DNA of 64,000 nt. Source: Icerya purchasi (taxonomy: Eukaryota; Arthropoda; Insecta; Hemiptera; Monophlebidae). A program made the position numbers and the translations under genes. Location of the stretch: assembly GCA_039619475.1 (NCBI GenBank), contig CM077115.1, positions 589,521,643 to 589,585,642 of the forward strand, read 5' to 3'. Positions 24,529 to 37,263 of this stretch are shown here, piece by piece. A model generated the notes under the pieces. It was given only the letters and a program-made list of their open reading frames with translations, had not been told where the DNA came from and searched no databases. Positions within the stretch are counted from its first letter, which is position 1. The number at the start of each line of letters is the position of its first letter.

Positions 24529-25524
24529 ATGAATAACAATACCGAATCGATTGATATTAAAGCCGGTGAATTTATTCAGAATTCATTTTCGAGTGTTAGT
24601 GGCTCACATACGATTTCGTCACCTCCGACACCGCAATATGATGGTTATACATCAGAAGAATCCACATCTTTTGTGCGTAAAGTCGTTGGTCCTGTATTAT
24701 TATCAGAACAAGCGGATATAGCGGAATATTTTTTAGATATCAGCATCCATATAGATTGTGATTATAGTTTTCGAGTAACCGAACTAGCAATGATCGATAT
24801 GTCTGGCGGGAAGTGTTTGCATATGCTGTATAAACCAAGCAGAGCATGGCATGCATCAGAAATGCCGCATTTACGATGTTCTTCGGTAAGTCATTACTTG
24901 AAAAACCCTTCATTATTTCCCTGTCGGGAAGAAATATTCATGGCACGCGATATATTCACGATATTATCACAAAAACCAAGGGCTCGCGTATATATTTTAA
25001 CGGCATATGCTAAACTTACACTAATGGAACTTAACGAAAAATCGTTGCATGACTTGGACTATGAAGTCGTTAATATGGATCAAGTTTTTCGAGTACCTAG
25101 TGTTGATGATCTACATGAAGAATACTTTGGTATAAGCAATTTGGTAACTTGTAAACACCATAATGAGAATGATAGTTTTCATTGTGCGGTGAAAAACGTT
25201 ATGGTGATGAAAGCCTGGTACGATCATATTATCCATCCGCTGAAGCTTATGAATAATCTCAATATAAATGATTTAAGCCAGTTGTTCATTACAGCCACCA
25301 AAGAAATGATAATTACATTATTTCCCAGTTGCGTTGGAGACATTTATACATTTTTACCAGATAAATTAAAACAGGATGATACGATAAAATCACTTCTACC
25401 ATGCTACGAACATGAACATGATGAAGAATATTATATCGATGATGATACATTGAGACAGAGTACTCGAAATTGTATGAAAGTAAAAGATTGTATCGATTGT
25501 CAACGTAAAATTTGCACGGATTAG
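24529..25524 (+). CDS. Polinton-associated Cys/His-rich protein, member A (left arm)
   Basis: This is an intact 331-codon frame, function unknown. It is homologous to the two proteins at 52,863 and 54,389. Shared landmarks are TELAM at residue 84, YKP at 101, CKHH (Cys208, His211), a KAWYDH block, LPC-x2-H (Cys292, His295) and KDC-x2-C (Cys321, Cys324). The pattern suggests two metal-binding clusters. The first 65 residues are an extra Ser/Thr-rich extension with the motif EFIQ at 14-17, also present in the protein at 44,418. The start is the first ATG after a polypyrimidine-AG site. It is the outermost gene of the palindrome arm, facing inward. The frame is open and identical in the mirrored copy at 37,264-38,259, although the neighbouring genes have decayed. 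A nuclease-like fold is possible but unproven. Confidence 0.75.
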   Translation: MNNNTESIDIKAGEFIQNSFSSVSGSHTISSPPTPQYDGYTSEESTSFVRKVVGPVLLSEQADIAEYFLDISIHIDCDYSFRVTELAMIDMSGGKCLHMLYKPSRAWHASEMPHLRCSSVSHYLKNPSLFPCREEIFMARDIFTILSQKPRARVYILTAYAKLTLMELNEKSLHDLDYEVVNMDQVFRVPSVDDLHEEYFGISNLVTCKHHNENDSFHCAVKNVMVMKAWYDHIIHPLKLMNNLNINDLSQLFITATKEMIITLFPSCVGDIYTFLPDKLKQDDTIKSLLPCYEHEHDEEYYIDDDTLRQSTRNCMKVKDCIDCQRKICTD

Positions 25525-25959
25525 AAATTCGTTATTTCGATCGTTTAACAATTTTGCGTATATTTGTATATATTTTGTAAATATATTAATGTATATATTT
25601 TTCCCCAATCATCCGCCCGTTCGTTTTTTTTTTTTTTATGTTTTGTTAATCATTTTTTTTTTGTAAATATATTTTTATACATATGAAAATTTTGTTTGTA
25701 TATATTTGTGTATATTTTTTCCCTCGATATGTTTCGTTCTATTATATATATATTTTTCTTAATTATTTTTCATTTTTTTTTTCCACTCCTTTTCAATTCC
25801 GTTTATTTAATTATTTCTCTATCTCTCTTTCCCTCCCTCTTAACTTAAAGTACTGGTAATGACGAAATTTACAAAACTCTGAACCAGTTGTGTATAATGT
25901 ATATAATTATTGTTTAATTTTTGAATGTAATCCTGCATAATTTGTTCGTATCTTTTTAG

Positions 25960-26120
25960 ATTAAAAAAATTATATTTTTGTCTGTAATGCACCATTTTTC
26001 TGTAACAAACGAATCTAACTGTTCAAATTTTTCCACGTACAACAAGTATTTTCCGCAGCTGTGTGAATTTTCATTAATTTGTAAGATACAGCTTCAGACT
26101 CTGGGTGTTCTCTCAAAATT
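25960..26120 (-). pseudogene. Remnant of the coiled-coil (fibre-like) gene, left arm
   Basis: Reverse-strand translation reads EHPESEAVSYKLMKIHTAAE, which lines up with residues near 45-66 of the intact coiled-coil protein at 45,423-46,310 (EPSESEVVSYKQIKTLTAAE). The DNA is also alike, sharing TTTCCGCAGCTGTG. Frameshifts and stops follow at once, so only about 50 codons can be recognised. It places this gene between the 331-codon gene and the DUF8207-like gene, the order seen in the fuller element. The mirrored copy is at 36,668-36,828. Confidence 0.75.
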
Positions 26121-26149
26121 TTTAAAATCTTTCGTAATCACAGTTTTAT

Positions 26150-29100
26150 AAAAATACATGTTCAGTTTTAATATTTTTTATTTCGTAAATATTTTTCGCA
26201 TTATATATGAGTTCGTCTGTGAGGTGCTGGTCAACTGTATAGAGAGAGAAGGAGAAAACATGGTAGTTTACAAGGCATAGCATGTTGAAGAAAAAACGCG
26301 ATAGCAGGAGCAGATCAGGAATTGCATCCGCCGACGCTAGAGTCCATATAGTTCACAATATTTTTCTCTCTGTGTTATAAAATTAGCTCAAGTATATTTT
26401 CATTATTTCGTTACACAAAAATTTTTTCAAATCTTTTGTAATATGCATTGCACACAAATGTACGCTGCAGACAGCTGTTGCTTCATTACCACGAATATAT
26501 CTTATAGATTTTCTGGAAATTGTAGAGAAATTCTCTTCGCTCAATTCTTCCAAGGTGATCTATTTTCAAAATTCAAATCACGCGTAATTATTTTTTCCGA
26601 AATTAATCATCACTTTACAAATTATTAACACATTTTTCCAATCATACATAATATTTTTTTTTTTATTATTATTATTATTTTATTATGTTTCCGTAAAAAT
26701 TCTGGATATTATTTGCATTAATCGTTGAATTTCACATTATACCATATATCACAGATCAAACAATTTATTTTTAATCTATCATACCTATTATTTTATCGCT
26801 TAAATTTTCCTCAATTTGCAAATGTATTGTTTTATACATGTAATGCGACTCCACCCCTTATAAGTACATTATTAAATAATTTTTTCTTTATTTCCCATAC
26901 ATGGCAAAGACAATGAAATCACAGCATCTATGAATGTGTACTCTGTACGCCTCCACTAACCTATCATGAATTTTTTAAATTAGCCCAAACGTACTATTTT
27001 TCAATATCAAAAATTATCTATTCACTTTTACCACTTTCCCGATCATCTCTGTAATTTATTTTCTATATAATCACTAACCGACGAAAACGCTTCGTTCGTT
27101 TTACTCATACCGATGCAATCACTTCTTTTCCCTCATGCTATCGATCTTCAAATTTATTAGTACGACACGAAATTAATCTAAATATACGTTCATGCTAGTA
27201 AAATTGATATATCAAAGCCTCTTTCTATTCCTTTATACATTTATGAAAAAAGCCTGCAAAATGTTTTAAAATTAGTCAAAGTATACTATTTTATTACCAA
27301 AAAAAATCAGCTATTCCCTTATACAGTTTTACCGATCATACATAATTTTTTCTTCTATATTATCATTATAGCAAAGTTGTACAAAACCACAACATAATTT
27401 AATCATATTGAAACCTTCATATCATCCCTTTCATGCTGTACACTAACATTCAGTTCAACGATATGAAAATAGTCTAAATATACATCCATACTAGCAGATT
27501 ATTATATCACCCCTTTTTTCTACTCAATTGTATGTTTCTGAAAAAAAAATCTTGTGATATATTTTCAAAATTAAGTGTAGTATACGCTACATCGATACCT
27601 AAAAATTAACTCAGGCCCGCATATTTATTTTTGTTTCATTCATTTACAATTTTTTTAAATCAAATCTGTTACAAGACTCTATAAAAGAATACAATAAGTT
27701 CCAGTATACATTAATACAGTTCTTAGGCATTCATTTACTTTATATTTTTAACATATACATTGTAAGTTCATAATGATCGATCTTCACAACTGAATAAGTC
27801 ATTTTAGATGCAGAGACATACAACTTTTAGCGAAGTAAACAATTCTTTGCTAGACTAATGATTGAAGACATCCTTTTTTTCCAAAAACATGGAATAGCGA
27901 AGATTTTCACTCATTCAAAATAGAACGAGATAATTGTAACATTTAATCACATCTTTCCTTCATTCATCGATTTCAAACTGTGAAGGAACTTTCTACACCA
28001 TGCATTCCTAAATCCAATCGCTTGAATAGCCTGTTATATGTCTGGGAGATAGTAAAGAATTTGATTTTATATGTGAAGAATGGATGAAGCAGCTCAGAAT
28101 CCGATGTAAATTTGTGAGTCTAATTATTGAAATATAAAATTGAAGGAAATTTCTGTATTATGCATCATTTTAAAATGTTTATTTTTACATTTTTTTATTT
28201 TTAAATTTCCCTCGCACTAGTATTTTCTTAAATGCATACTGATGTCTATGATTAATATTCGTGATTAAAGAGAAAGAGAGTAAGATCGTATTGTGATTGC
28301 AGATGTGAGACAGTGTGTGAACATGTGTGAGTATGCATGTATGTAAAATATAAGAATGCACTAATAGAAAACATCAGCTCAAGCGAGAACACAGGTACAC
28401 ATCAAGTTATAAAACAAGAGAGATAAAAATATGTATTTTTTAATGATTGGCATGTGTGTATGATAAGGAGGTTAACAACATAGACATTGAGTTTACCTTT
28501 GTAGTATTTTAAATGTAAAAGCAGTGTACATACCAACACATTTTCATTACTAGAAGAGACTTTTCATTTTTGTTTAACTTCAAATATATAGGTTAGATTC
28601 TTTTTTTTCATTTGGTAGTGTAAACGTTTTATTTTTCTTTGACTTATTCACAAGCATTCAAATGTATAACATGCACTTCACTCAATATATCACTCTCACA
28701 TGATATTCATTGACTTACTTAATAGTGGAAATAAACTCACTAGGACAAGTATATTATATTTTATTTCTACATATATACATCTATACAAAGCACATGAAAA
28801 TATTAGATGCTAAGAATGTATGATAATATAATTTCAATTATTAATTTTTTTTGTTTTGTACAATCTGTAGCAAAATCAGAAGCATGCACAGCTTTTCATT
28901 TAAGTTTAAATATTATTTTTCAAATGTATCATGACTTTGAAGATTAAATGTTATTACAGATATTTGAATAGTTTCCCTAGCTCAGATTGAAATGATTCTT
29001 CAGTTTCTTCATTCATTTTAGAATTCAGAGCAGTAAATCATTTTTTTTTTTTTTTTTTTTTTTAGCATTCTTCAAAACAGATTATCGATCTTGTATAATA

Positions 29101-29340
29101 GAAAATTATTTCATTTGCTATCGTCATCAGTTTCATCCACATCATACATTATACGTCTGAATATGTCGATTAACCATCCCTTAAGTATATTTAATAATTT
29201 GATATGATCATAGATAATAATAACGAAGGAACTAATTCGATATTGTGTACAATTTATTCAATAAATTTTATTACATTCATCATAATCAATAAAAATAAAC
29301 TTTGTTTCAGTGTTAAATTCTAATATATCAGCTGTTAATA
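26150..29340. other. Non-coding inner part of the left arm
   Basis: In the fuller element the integrase occupies this position, but I found no integrase motif here on either strand. Diverged direct repeats of about 300 bp (cores near 26,360, 26,977, 27,266 and 27,567) cover the first half. A T-run lies at 29,041-29,063. Mirrored at 33,448-36,638. Confidence 0.5.
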
Positions 29341-29358
29341 ATATACAGCATAAAACAG

Positions 29359-30327
29359 CTAATTTAACTGAATATATCCTTCTTCAACCAACTTTTCTTC
29401 TATCATACGAATTTCAGTATCTACACTAGCATTTCCCGATTGTTTAGATGTGTGTAGTATCAATAATCGTTCAACCAGTTCATTAGGGTCGTCAGAATAA
29501 TTGATATGAGGATCTTCAAGATATACCATGCGGCCAGTACTATATGCGCGTTTCTTTTTTATTTTACTAGAATAAACTTTTACACTCTGTATGTTAGATT
29601 GAAACAGCGGTCGTATTATTTTTCTGTATTTAGGAAGTGGAGTACCCTTAAATACACCAGTAGCATGTAAATGAGCTCTAGTATACTCAAGTATTTGTTT
29701 ATATAGATCTAAATCATTATTTGTATATTTATTCTCATCAACATTCGTTTCCATTAGTAAATGAATCAGTCCAGACGTGTAGGGGAATTTTATTTGCTTA
29801 CTTCCTTTTCCTAAATAAATTTCACCGCATTTGCGATCCCAAGAAATCGGTGTTGATCCCATCATATATTCACAAGTGTTAGCATTATATCGTATTCCAT
29901 AAACTTGATCATTTGGTACAGGTTCATCACTATCTATTTGAAATGGATCTATTTCACATGTATTAATCGAGTTATATCCAAGCTTATTATCAATATTTTC
30001 ATAATATTCCTCATTTTTAACATCAGTCTCATCATCATCTTTCATACTGTCACTAGGAAGTTTCTGCTGTTTTACTATTAATATATCACTTATTCCATCA
30101 TAATCCTTTTTCGTCCTTTTATGTTTTTGTAATGCTTCCTGAATACTCAATAACTGTTTTGTAATAGGTTCAAGCACAACAGCCGAAGTATTTGCACAAG
30201 ATTTCTACTTGGACTGCAATGCATTATATTTTTTCAATATATCATTGTGTATCCTTTCCAGTTCACTTTTAAGATTTACTTCTTCATTTGTTCTGTTATT
30301 ACTATCATTAGTCATTGCTTTACTCAT
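29359..30327 (-). pseudogene. DUF8207-like Polinton protein with nonsense codon (left arm)
   Basis: Homologous to the intact protein at 47,320-48,264, with shared blocks YGIRYNANTCEYMMG, ISWDRKCGEIYLGKG, FPYTSGLIHLLMETNV and NPNELVERL-like text. The best ATG is at 30,327, giving an N-terminus that matches the intact gene (LKSELERIHNDI). Codon 41 is TAG at 30,205-30,207, where the intact copy has a Glu codon. After it, 272 codons stay open to the stop at 29,359. The same nonsense codon is in the mirrored copy. The role of the family is unknown; it is common in arthropod Polinton-like loci. Confidence 0.85.
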
Positions 30328-30693
30328 TGATATCATTATTACAGATAATTAAAAATTCATCAAAACTCACATGTGAATTTTCTCTGTGTGTACATTTCAA
30401 CATTTATATTGTTCACAGAGATTTCATGTTTATTCATCAACAGTAATTTATAGAAAGTTTTAAAGGTTTAAAGGAATATACAGTGCTAACATGCTCATTA
30501 TATACATACTGTATTTCAAACTAATCCTTAATTACACTATTCATGAAACAAATTCTTGTTGGAAATTTTAATAAAATTTAAGAAACACATTATTTATTTT
30601 TTAATATATGTACTAATATCTCAAATATGTGATATCATCTAAACTTTTACCAAATGACATTACAAATTTAGTTCAGTGTAATTTACACATAGG

Positions 30694-30944
30694 ATATATA
30701 CATCTACATATATATCTATATATATATATATATATATCCATATAGATCTACATATATATCTATATATATATAACTACATATATAACTACATATATATCTA
30801 TATATATATAACTACATATATATCTACACATATATATCTATATACATATCTACCCATATAGATCTACATATATATCTACACATATAGATCTACATATATA
30901 TCTACACATATATATCTACACATATATATCTACATATATATATT
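30694..30944. repeat. AT satellite, left arm (shorter copy)
   Basis: Short-period repeats of ATATATCTACAT-type words, about 12-14 bp each. The mirrored array at 31,727-32,095 is about 117 bp longer. Confidence 0.9.
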
Positions 30945-31184
30945 TTTTTTTTTTTGACATTCTACTCAAAATTACTCAACTGCACCAGACTTTAACTGTT
31001 TTTATCGAAATTGAATATACTTTTTTAAATATATATTATTTTTAATACTTAATATATACTTTGCATTATAAAAGTTATGCAAATTCAATATAAATAGTTA
31101 GACTGGATTTGCTATAAATGTAACATTGGGCTAATACAAATTGATGGACTGATAGAAAATTTATCATTGCGACTGTTATTCAAG

Positions 31185-31299
31185 AGAGGATGGTAAAACG
31201 TTTCCAAAGTTTTCAAAAACATCTGCAAGAAGAAGCACTTCAGTCTTCAGATATATATCACTATACTCACCAAGTGTTTTGTCAACCAAGGACAGTAAT
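31185..31299 (-). pseudogene. polB: DNA polymerase B exonuclease-motif-III fragment (left arm)
   Basis: Reverse-strand translation gives [20 protein letters not shown] and then FENFGN, matching [20 protein letters not shown] of the polB in the fuller element (about 60,050-60,112). It covers the third exonuclease motif of protein-primed family B polymerases, with Tyr and Asp in the YSDIYL..D spacing, though the second Asp is Glu here. Only about 30 codons remain before the text diverges and stops. It lies directly at the palindrome centre. Confidence 0.85.
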
Positions 31300-31371
31300 C
31301 CAGAGATGAATATAAAGGAAAGTAGCAAGAACGACTTCCTAAAAGCTAAAATGCTATATGATCAGAACTGT
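31300..31371. other. Palindrome centre spacer
   Basis: About 72 bp without symmetry separate the arms. The last paired bases are ACAGTAAT (31,292-31,299) and ATTACTGT (31,372-31,379). I recognise no coding or repeat signature in the spacer. Confidence 0.85.
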
Positions 31372-31486
31372 ATTACTGTTCTTGGTTGACAAAACACTTG
31401 GTGAGTATAGTGATATATATCTGAAGACTGAAGTGCTTCTTCTTGCAGATGTTTTTGAAAACTTTGGAAACGTTTTACCATCCTCT
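31372..31486 (+). pseudogene. polB: DNA polymerase B exonuclease-motif-III fragment (right arm)
   Basis: Mirror of 31,185-31,299, read on the plus strand: [19 protein letters not shown] followed by a stop after SSLE at about 31,483. The fragment is transcriptionally outward from the centre, the same orientation relative to the DUF8207-like gene as in the fuller element. Confidence 0.85.
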
Positions 31487-31726
31487 CTTGAATAACAGTC
31501 GCAATGATAAATTTTCTATCAGTCCATCAATTTGTATTAGCCCAATGTTACATTTATAGCAAATCCAGTCTAACTATTTATATTGAATTTGCATAACTTA
31601 TATAACGCAAAGTATATATTAAGTATTAAAAATAATATATATTTAAAAAAGTATATTCAATTTCGATAAAAACAGTTAAAGTCTGGTGCAGTTGAGTAAT
31701 TTTGAGTAGAATGTCAAAAAAAAAAA

Positions 31727-32012
31727 AATATATATATGTAGATATATATGTGTAGATATATATGTGTTGATATATATGTAGAGAAGTATGTAGATATATA
31801 TTATATGTAGATCTATATGTGTAGATATATATGTAGATCTATATGTGTAGATATATATGTAGATCTATATGTGTAGATATATATGTAGATCTATATGGGT
31901 AGATATGTATATAGATATATATGTGTAGATATATATGTAGTTATATATATATAGATATATATGTAGTTATATATGTAGTTATATATATATAGATATATAT
32001 GTAGATCTATAT

Positions 32013-32073
<61 letters not shown>

Positions 32074-32095
32074 TATATATGTAGATGTATATATC
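31727..32095. repeat. AT satellite, right arm (longer copy)
   Basis: Same family as 30,694-30,944. It contains an added TA run at about 32,020-32,068 and extra GTGTAGATATATAT units, which explain the length difference between arms. Confidence 0.9.
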
Positions 32096-32460
32096 CTATG
32101 TGTAAATTACACTGAACTAAATTTGTAATGTCATTTGGCAAAAGTTTAGATGATATCACATATTTGAGATATTAGTACATATATTAAAAAATAAATAATG
32201 TGTTTCTTAAATTTTATTAAAATTTCCAACAAGAATTTGTTTCATGAATAGTGTAATTAAGGATTAGTTTGAAATACAGTATGTATATAATGAGCATGTT
32301 AGCACTGTATATTCCTTTAAACCTTTAAAACTTTCTATAAATTACTGTTGATGAATAAACATGAAATCTCTGTGAACAATATAAATGTTGAAATGTACAC
32401 ACAGAGAAAATTCACATGTGAGTTTTGATGAATTTTTAATTATCTGTAATAATGATATCA

Positions 32461-33429
32461 ATGAGTAAAGCAATGACTAATGATAGTAATAACAGAACAA
32501 ATGAAGAAGTAAATCTTAAAAGTGAACTGGAAAGGATACACAATGATATATTGAAAAAATATAATGCATTGCAGTCCAAGTAGAAATCTTGTGCAAATAC
32601 TTCGGCTGTTGTGCTTGAACCTATTACAAAACAGTTATTGAGTATTCAGGAAGCATTACAAAAACATAAAAGGACGAAAAAGGATTATGATGGAATAAGT
32701 GATATATTAATAGTAAAACAGCAGAAACTTCCTAGTGACAGTATGAAAGATGATGATGAGACTGATGTTAAAAATGAGGAATATTATGAAAATATTGATA
32801 ATAAGCTTGGATATAACTCGATTAATACATGTGAAATAGATCCATTTCAAATAGATAGTGATGAACCTGTACCAAATGATCAAGTTTATGGAATACGATA
32901 TAATGCTAACACTTGTGAATATATGATGGGATCAACACCGATTTCTTGGGATCGCAAATGCGGTGAAATTTATTTAGGAAAAGGAAGTAAGCAAATAAAA
33001 TTCCCCTACACGTCTGGACTGATTCATTTACTAATGGAAACGAATGTTGATGAGAATAAATATACAAATAATGATTTAGATCTATATAAACAAATACTTG
33101 AGTATACTAGAGCTCATTTACATGCTACTGGTGTATTTAAGGGTACTCCACTTCCTAAATACAGAAAAATAATACGACCGCTGTTTCAATCTAACATACA
33201 GAGTGTAAAAGTTTATTCTAGTAAAATAAAAAAGAAACGCGCATATAGTACTGGCCGCATGGTATATCTTGAAGATCCTCATATCAATTATTCTGACGAC
33301 CCTAATGAACTGGTTGAACGATTATTGATACTACACACATCTAAACAATCGGGAAATGCTAGTGTAGATACTGAAATTCGTATGATAGAAGAAAAGTTGG
33401 TTGAAGAAGGATATATTCAGTTAAATTAG
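32461..33429 (+). pseudogene. DUF8207-like Polinton protein with nonsense codon (right arm)
   Basis: Mirror of 29,359-30,327. The ATG at 32,461 opens a frame with LKSELERIHNDI, which ends at TAG 32,581-32,583 (codon 41). The same frame then stays open for the conserved region to 33,429. Residues after the stop are identical to the left-arm copy. As both arms share the nonsense codon, the break predates the palindrome or was copied between arms. Confidence 0.85.
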
Positions 33430-33447
33430 CTGTTTTATGCTGTATAT

Positions 33448-36400
33448 TATTAACAGCTGATATATTAGAATTTAACACTGAAACAAAGTTTATTTTTATT
33501 GATTATGATGAATGTAATAAAATTTATTGAATAAATTGTACACAATATCGAATTAGTTCCTTCGTTATTATTATCTATGATCATATCAAATTATTAAATA
33601 TACTTAAGGGATGGTTAATCGACATATTCAGACGTATAATGTATGATGTGGATGAAACTGATGACGATAGCAAATGAAATAATTTTCTATTATACAAGAT
33701 CGATAATCTGTTTTGAAGAATGCTAAAAAAAAAAAAAAAAAAAAAAATGATTTACTGCTCTGAATTCTAAAATGAATGAAGAAACTGAAGAATCATTTCA
33801 ATCTGAGCTAGGGAAACTATTCAAATATCTGTAATAACATTTAATCTTCAAAGTCATGATACATTTGAAAAATAATATTTAAACTTAAATGAAAAGCTGT
33901 GCATGCTTCTGATTTTGCTACAGATTGTACAAAACAAAAAAAATTAATAATTGAAATTATATTATCATACATTCTTAGCATCTAATATTTTCATGTGCTT
34001 TGTATAGATGTATATATGTAGAAATAAAATATAATATACTTGTCCTAGTGAGTTTATTTCCACTATTAAGTAAGTCAATGAATATCATGTGAGAGTGATA
34101 TATTGAGTGAAGTGCATGTTATACATTTGAATGCTTGTGAATAAGTCAAAGAAAAATAAAACGTTTACACTACCAAATGAAAAAAAAGAATCTAACCTAT
34201 ATATTTGAAGTTAAACAAAAATGAAAAGTCTCTTCTAGTAATGAAAATGTGTTGGTATGTACACTGCTTTTACATTTAAAATACTACAAAGGTAAACTCA
34301 ATGTCTATGTTGTTAACCTCCTTATCATACACACATGCCAATCATTAAAAAATACATATTTTTATCTCTCTTGTTTTATAACTTGATGTGTACCTGTGTT
34401 CTCGCTTGAGCTGATGTTTTCTATTAGTGCATTCTTATATTTTACATACATGCATACTCACACATGTTCACACACTGTCTCACATCTGCAATCACAATAC
34501 GATCTTACTCTCTTTCTCTTTAATCACGAATATTAATCATAGACATCAGTATGCATTTAAGAAAATACTAGTGCGAGGGAAATTTAAAAATAAAAAAATG
34601 TAAAAATAAACATTTTAAAATGATGCATAATACAGAAATTTCCTTCAATTTTATATTTCAATAATTAGACTCACAAATTTACATCGGATTCTGAGCTGCT
34701 TCATCCATTCTTCACATATAAAATCAAATTCTTTACTATCTCCCAGACATATAACAGGCTATTCAAGCGATTGGATTTAGGAATGCATGGTGTAGAAAGT
34801 TCCTTCACAGTTTGAAATCGATGAATGAAGGAAAGATGTGATTAAATGTTACAATTATCTCGTTCTATTTTGAATGAGTGAAAATCTTCGCTATTCCATG
34901 TTTTTGGAAAAAAAGGATGTCTTCAATCATTAGTCTAGCAAAGAATTGTTTACTTCGCTAAAAGTTGTATGTCTCTGCATCTAAAATGACTTATTCAGTT
35001 GTGAAGATCGATCATTATGAACTTACAATGTATATGTTAAAAATATAAAGTAAATGAATGCCTAAGAACTGTATTAATGTATACTGGAACTTATTGTATT
35101 CTTTTATAGAGTCTTGTAACAGATTTGATTTAAAAAAATTGTAAATGAATGAAACAAAAATAAATATGCGGGCCTGAGTTAATTTTTAGGTATCGATGTA
35201 GCGTATACTACACTTAATTTTGAAAATATATCACAAGATTTTTTTTTCAGAAACATACAATTGAGTAGAAAAAAGGGGTGATATAATAATCTGCTAGTAT
35301 GGATGTATATTTAGACTATTTTCATATCGTTGAACTGAATGTTAGTGTACAGCATGAAAGGGATGATATGAAGGTTTCAATATGATTAAATTATGTTGTG
35401 GTTTTGTACAACTTTGCTATAATGATAATATAGAAGAAAAAATTATGTATGATCGGTAAAACTGTATAAGGGAATAGCTGATTTTTTTTGGTAATAAAAT
35501 AGTATACTTTGACTAATTTTAAAACATTTTGCAGGCTTTTTTCATAAATGTATAAAGGAATAGAAAGAGGCTTTGATATATCAATTTTACTAGCATGAAC
35601 GTATATTTAGATTAATTTCGTGTCGTACTAATAAATTTGAAGATCGATAGCATGAGGGAAAAGAAGTGATTGCATCGGTATGAGTAAAACGAACGAAGCG
35701 TTTTCGTCGGTTAGTGATTATATAGAAAATAAATTACAGAGATGATCGGGAAAGTGGTAAAAGTGAATAGATAATTTTTGATATTGAAAAATAGTACGTT
35801 TGGGCTAATTTAAAAAATTCATGATAGGTTAGTGGAGGCGTACAGAGTACACATTCATAGATGCTGTGATTTCATTGTCTTTGCCATGTATGGGAAATAA
35901 AGAAAAAATTATTTAATAATGTACTTATAAGGGGTGGAGTCGCATTACATGTATAAAACAATACATTTGCAAATTGAGGAAAATTTAAGCGATAAAATAA
36001 TAGGTATGATAGATTAAAAATAAATTGTTTGATCTGTGATATATGGTATAATGTGAAATTCAACGATTAATGCAAATAATATCCAGAATTTTTACGGAAA
36101 CATAATAAAATAATAATAATAATAAAAAAAAAAATATTATGTATGATTGGAAAAATGTGTTAATAATTTGTAAAGTGATGATTAATTTCGGAAAAAATAA
36201 TTACGCGTGATTTGAATTTTGAAAATAGATCACCTTGGAAGAATTGAGCGAAGAGAATTTCTCTACAATTTCCAGAAAATCTATAAGATATATTCGTGGT
36301 AATGAAGCAACAGCTGTCTGCAGCGTACATTTGTGTGCAATGCATATTACAAAAGATTTGAAAAAATTTTTGTGTAACGAAATAATGAAAATATACTTGA

Positions 36401-36638
36401 GCTAATTTTATAACACAGAGAGAAAAATATTGTGAACTATATGGACTCTAGCGTCGGCGGATGCAATTCCTGATCTGCTCCTGCTATCGCGTTTTTTCTT
36501 CAACATGCTATGCCTTGTAAACTACCATGTTTTCTCCTTCTCTCTCTATACAGTTGACCAGCACCTCACAGACGAACTCATATATAATGCGAAAAATATT
36601 TACGAAATAAAAAATATTAAAACTGAACATGTATTTTT
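33448..36638. other. Non-coding inner part of the right arm
   Basis: Mirror of 26,150-29,340: an A-run at 33,726-33,747, AT-rich DNA and diverged direct repeats of about 300 bp. No integrase motif seen. Confidence 0.5.
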
Positions 36639-36667
36639 ATAAAACTGTGATTACGAAAGATTTTAAA

Positions 36668-36828
36668 AATTTTGAGAGAACACCCAGAGTCTGAAGCTGT
36701 ATCTTACAAATTAATGAAAATTCACACAGCTGCGGAAAATACTTGTTGTACGTGGAAAAAGTTGAACAGTTAGATTCGTTTGTTACAGAAAAATGGTGCA
36801 TTACAGACAAAAATATAATTTTTTTAAT
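36668..36828 (+). pseudogene. Remnant of the coiled-coil (fibre-like) gene, right arm
   Basis: Mirror of 25,960-26,120, with ESEAVSYKLMK on the plus strand. One substitution against the left arm is visible near 36,762. Confidence 0.75.
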
Positions 36829-37263
36829 CTAAAAAGATACGAACAAATTATGCAGGATTACATTCAAAAATTAAACAATAATTATATACATTATACACAA
36901 CTGGTTCAGAGTTTTGTAAATTTCGTCATTACCAGTACTTTAAGTTAAGAGGGAGGGAAAGAGAGATAGAGAAATAATTAAATAAACGGAATTGAAAAGG
37001 AGTGGAAAAAAAAAATGAAAAATAATTAAGAAAAATATATATATAATAGAACGAAACATATCGAGGGAAAAAATATACACAAATATATACAAACAAAATT
37101 TTCATATGTATAAAAATATATTTACAAAAAAAAAATGATTAACAAAACATAAAAAAAAAAAAAACGAACGGGCGGATGATTGGGGAAAAATATATACATT
37201 AATATATTTACAAAATATATACAAATATACGCAAAATTGTTAAACGATCGAAATAACGAATTT

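Larger units (their letters stand above)
22122..31299. repeat. Left arm of an 18.5-kb inverted repeat
   Basis: This arm is the reverse complement of 31,372-40,665. Mirrored positions sum to 62,788 (62,787 near the outer end) over kilobases. For example 24,529 pairs with 38,259 and 29,359 with 33,429. The sum drops to 62,671 at the centre because the AT satellite differs in length by about 117 bp. Protein-coding frames are identical in both arms. A few substitutions are visible, for example near 23,610 and 26,030. The arms diverge at about 22,122/40,665 inside the tandem array. Confidence 0.93.

Noticed and set aside
24228..24536. A 102-codon open frame with a hydrophobic tail
   Set aside because: The apparent membrane segment is only the translated polypyrimidine tract upstream of the next gene.
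25396..25608. A 70-codon frame opposite the 331-codon gene
   Set aside because: It is a shadow of the real gene on the other strand.
26443..26916. Two short open frames (61 and 63 codons), mirrored in the right arm
   Set aside because: No motif, AT-rich, and short enough to occur by chance.
26150..29340. Integrase remnant in the palindrome arm
   Set aside because: Expected here from gene order, but no text resembling the Asp-Asp-Glu motifs was found on either strand.
31300..31371. Palindrome centre as a sequencing adapter or vector join
   Set aside because: The spacer does not look like an adapter I know, and pairing extends with mismatches. An assembly foldback still cannot be excluded and is listed as a check.
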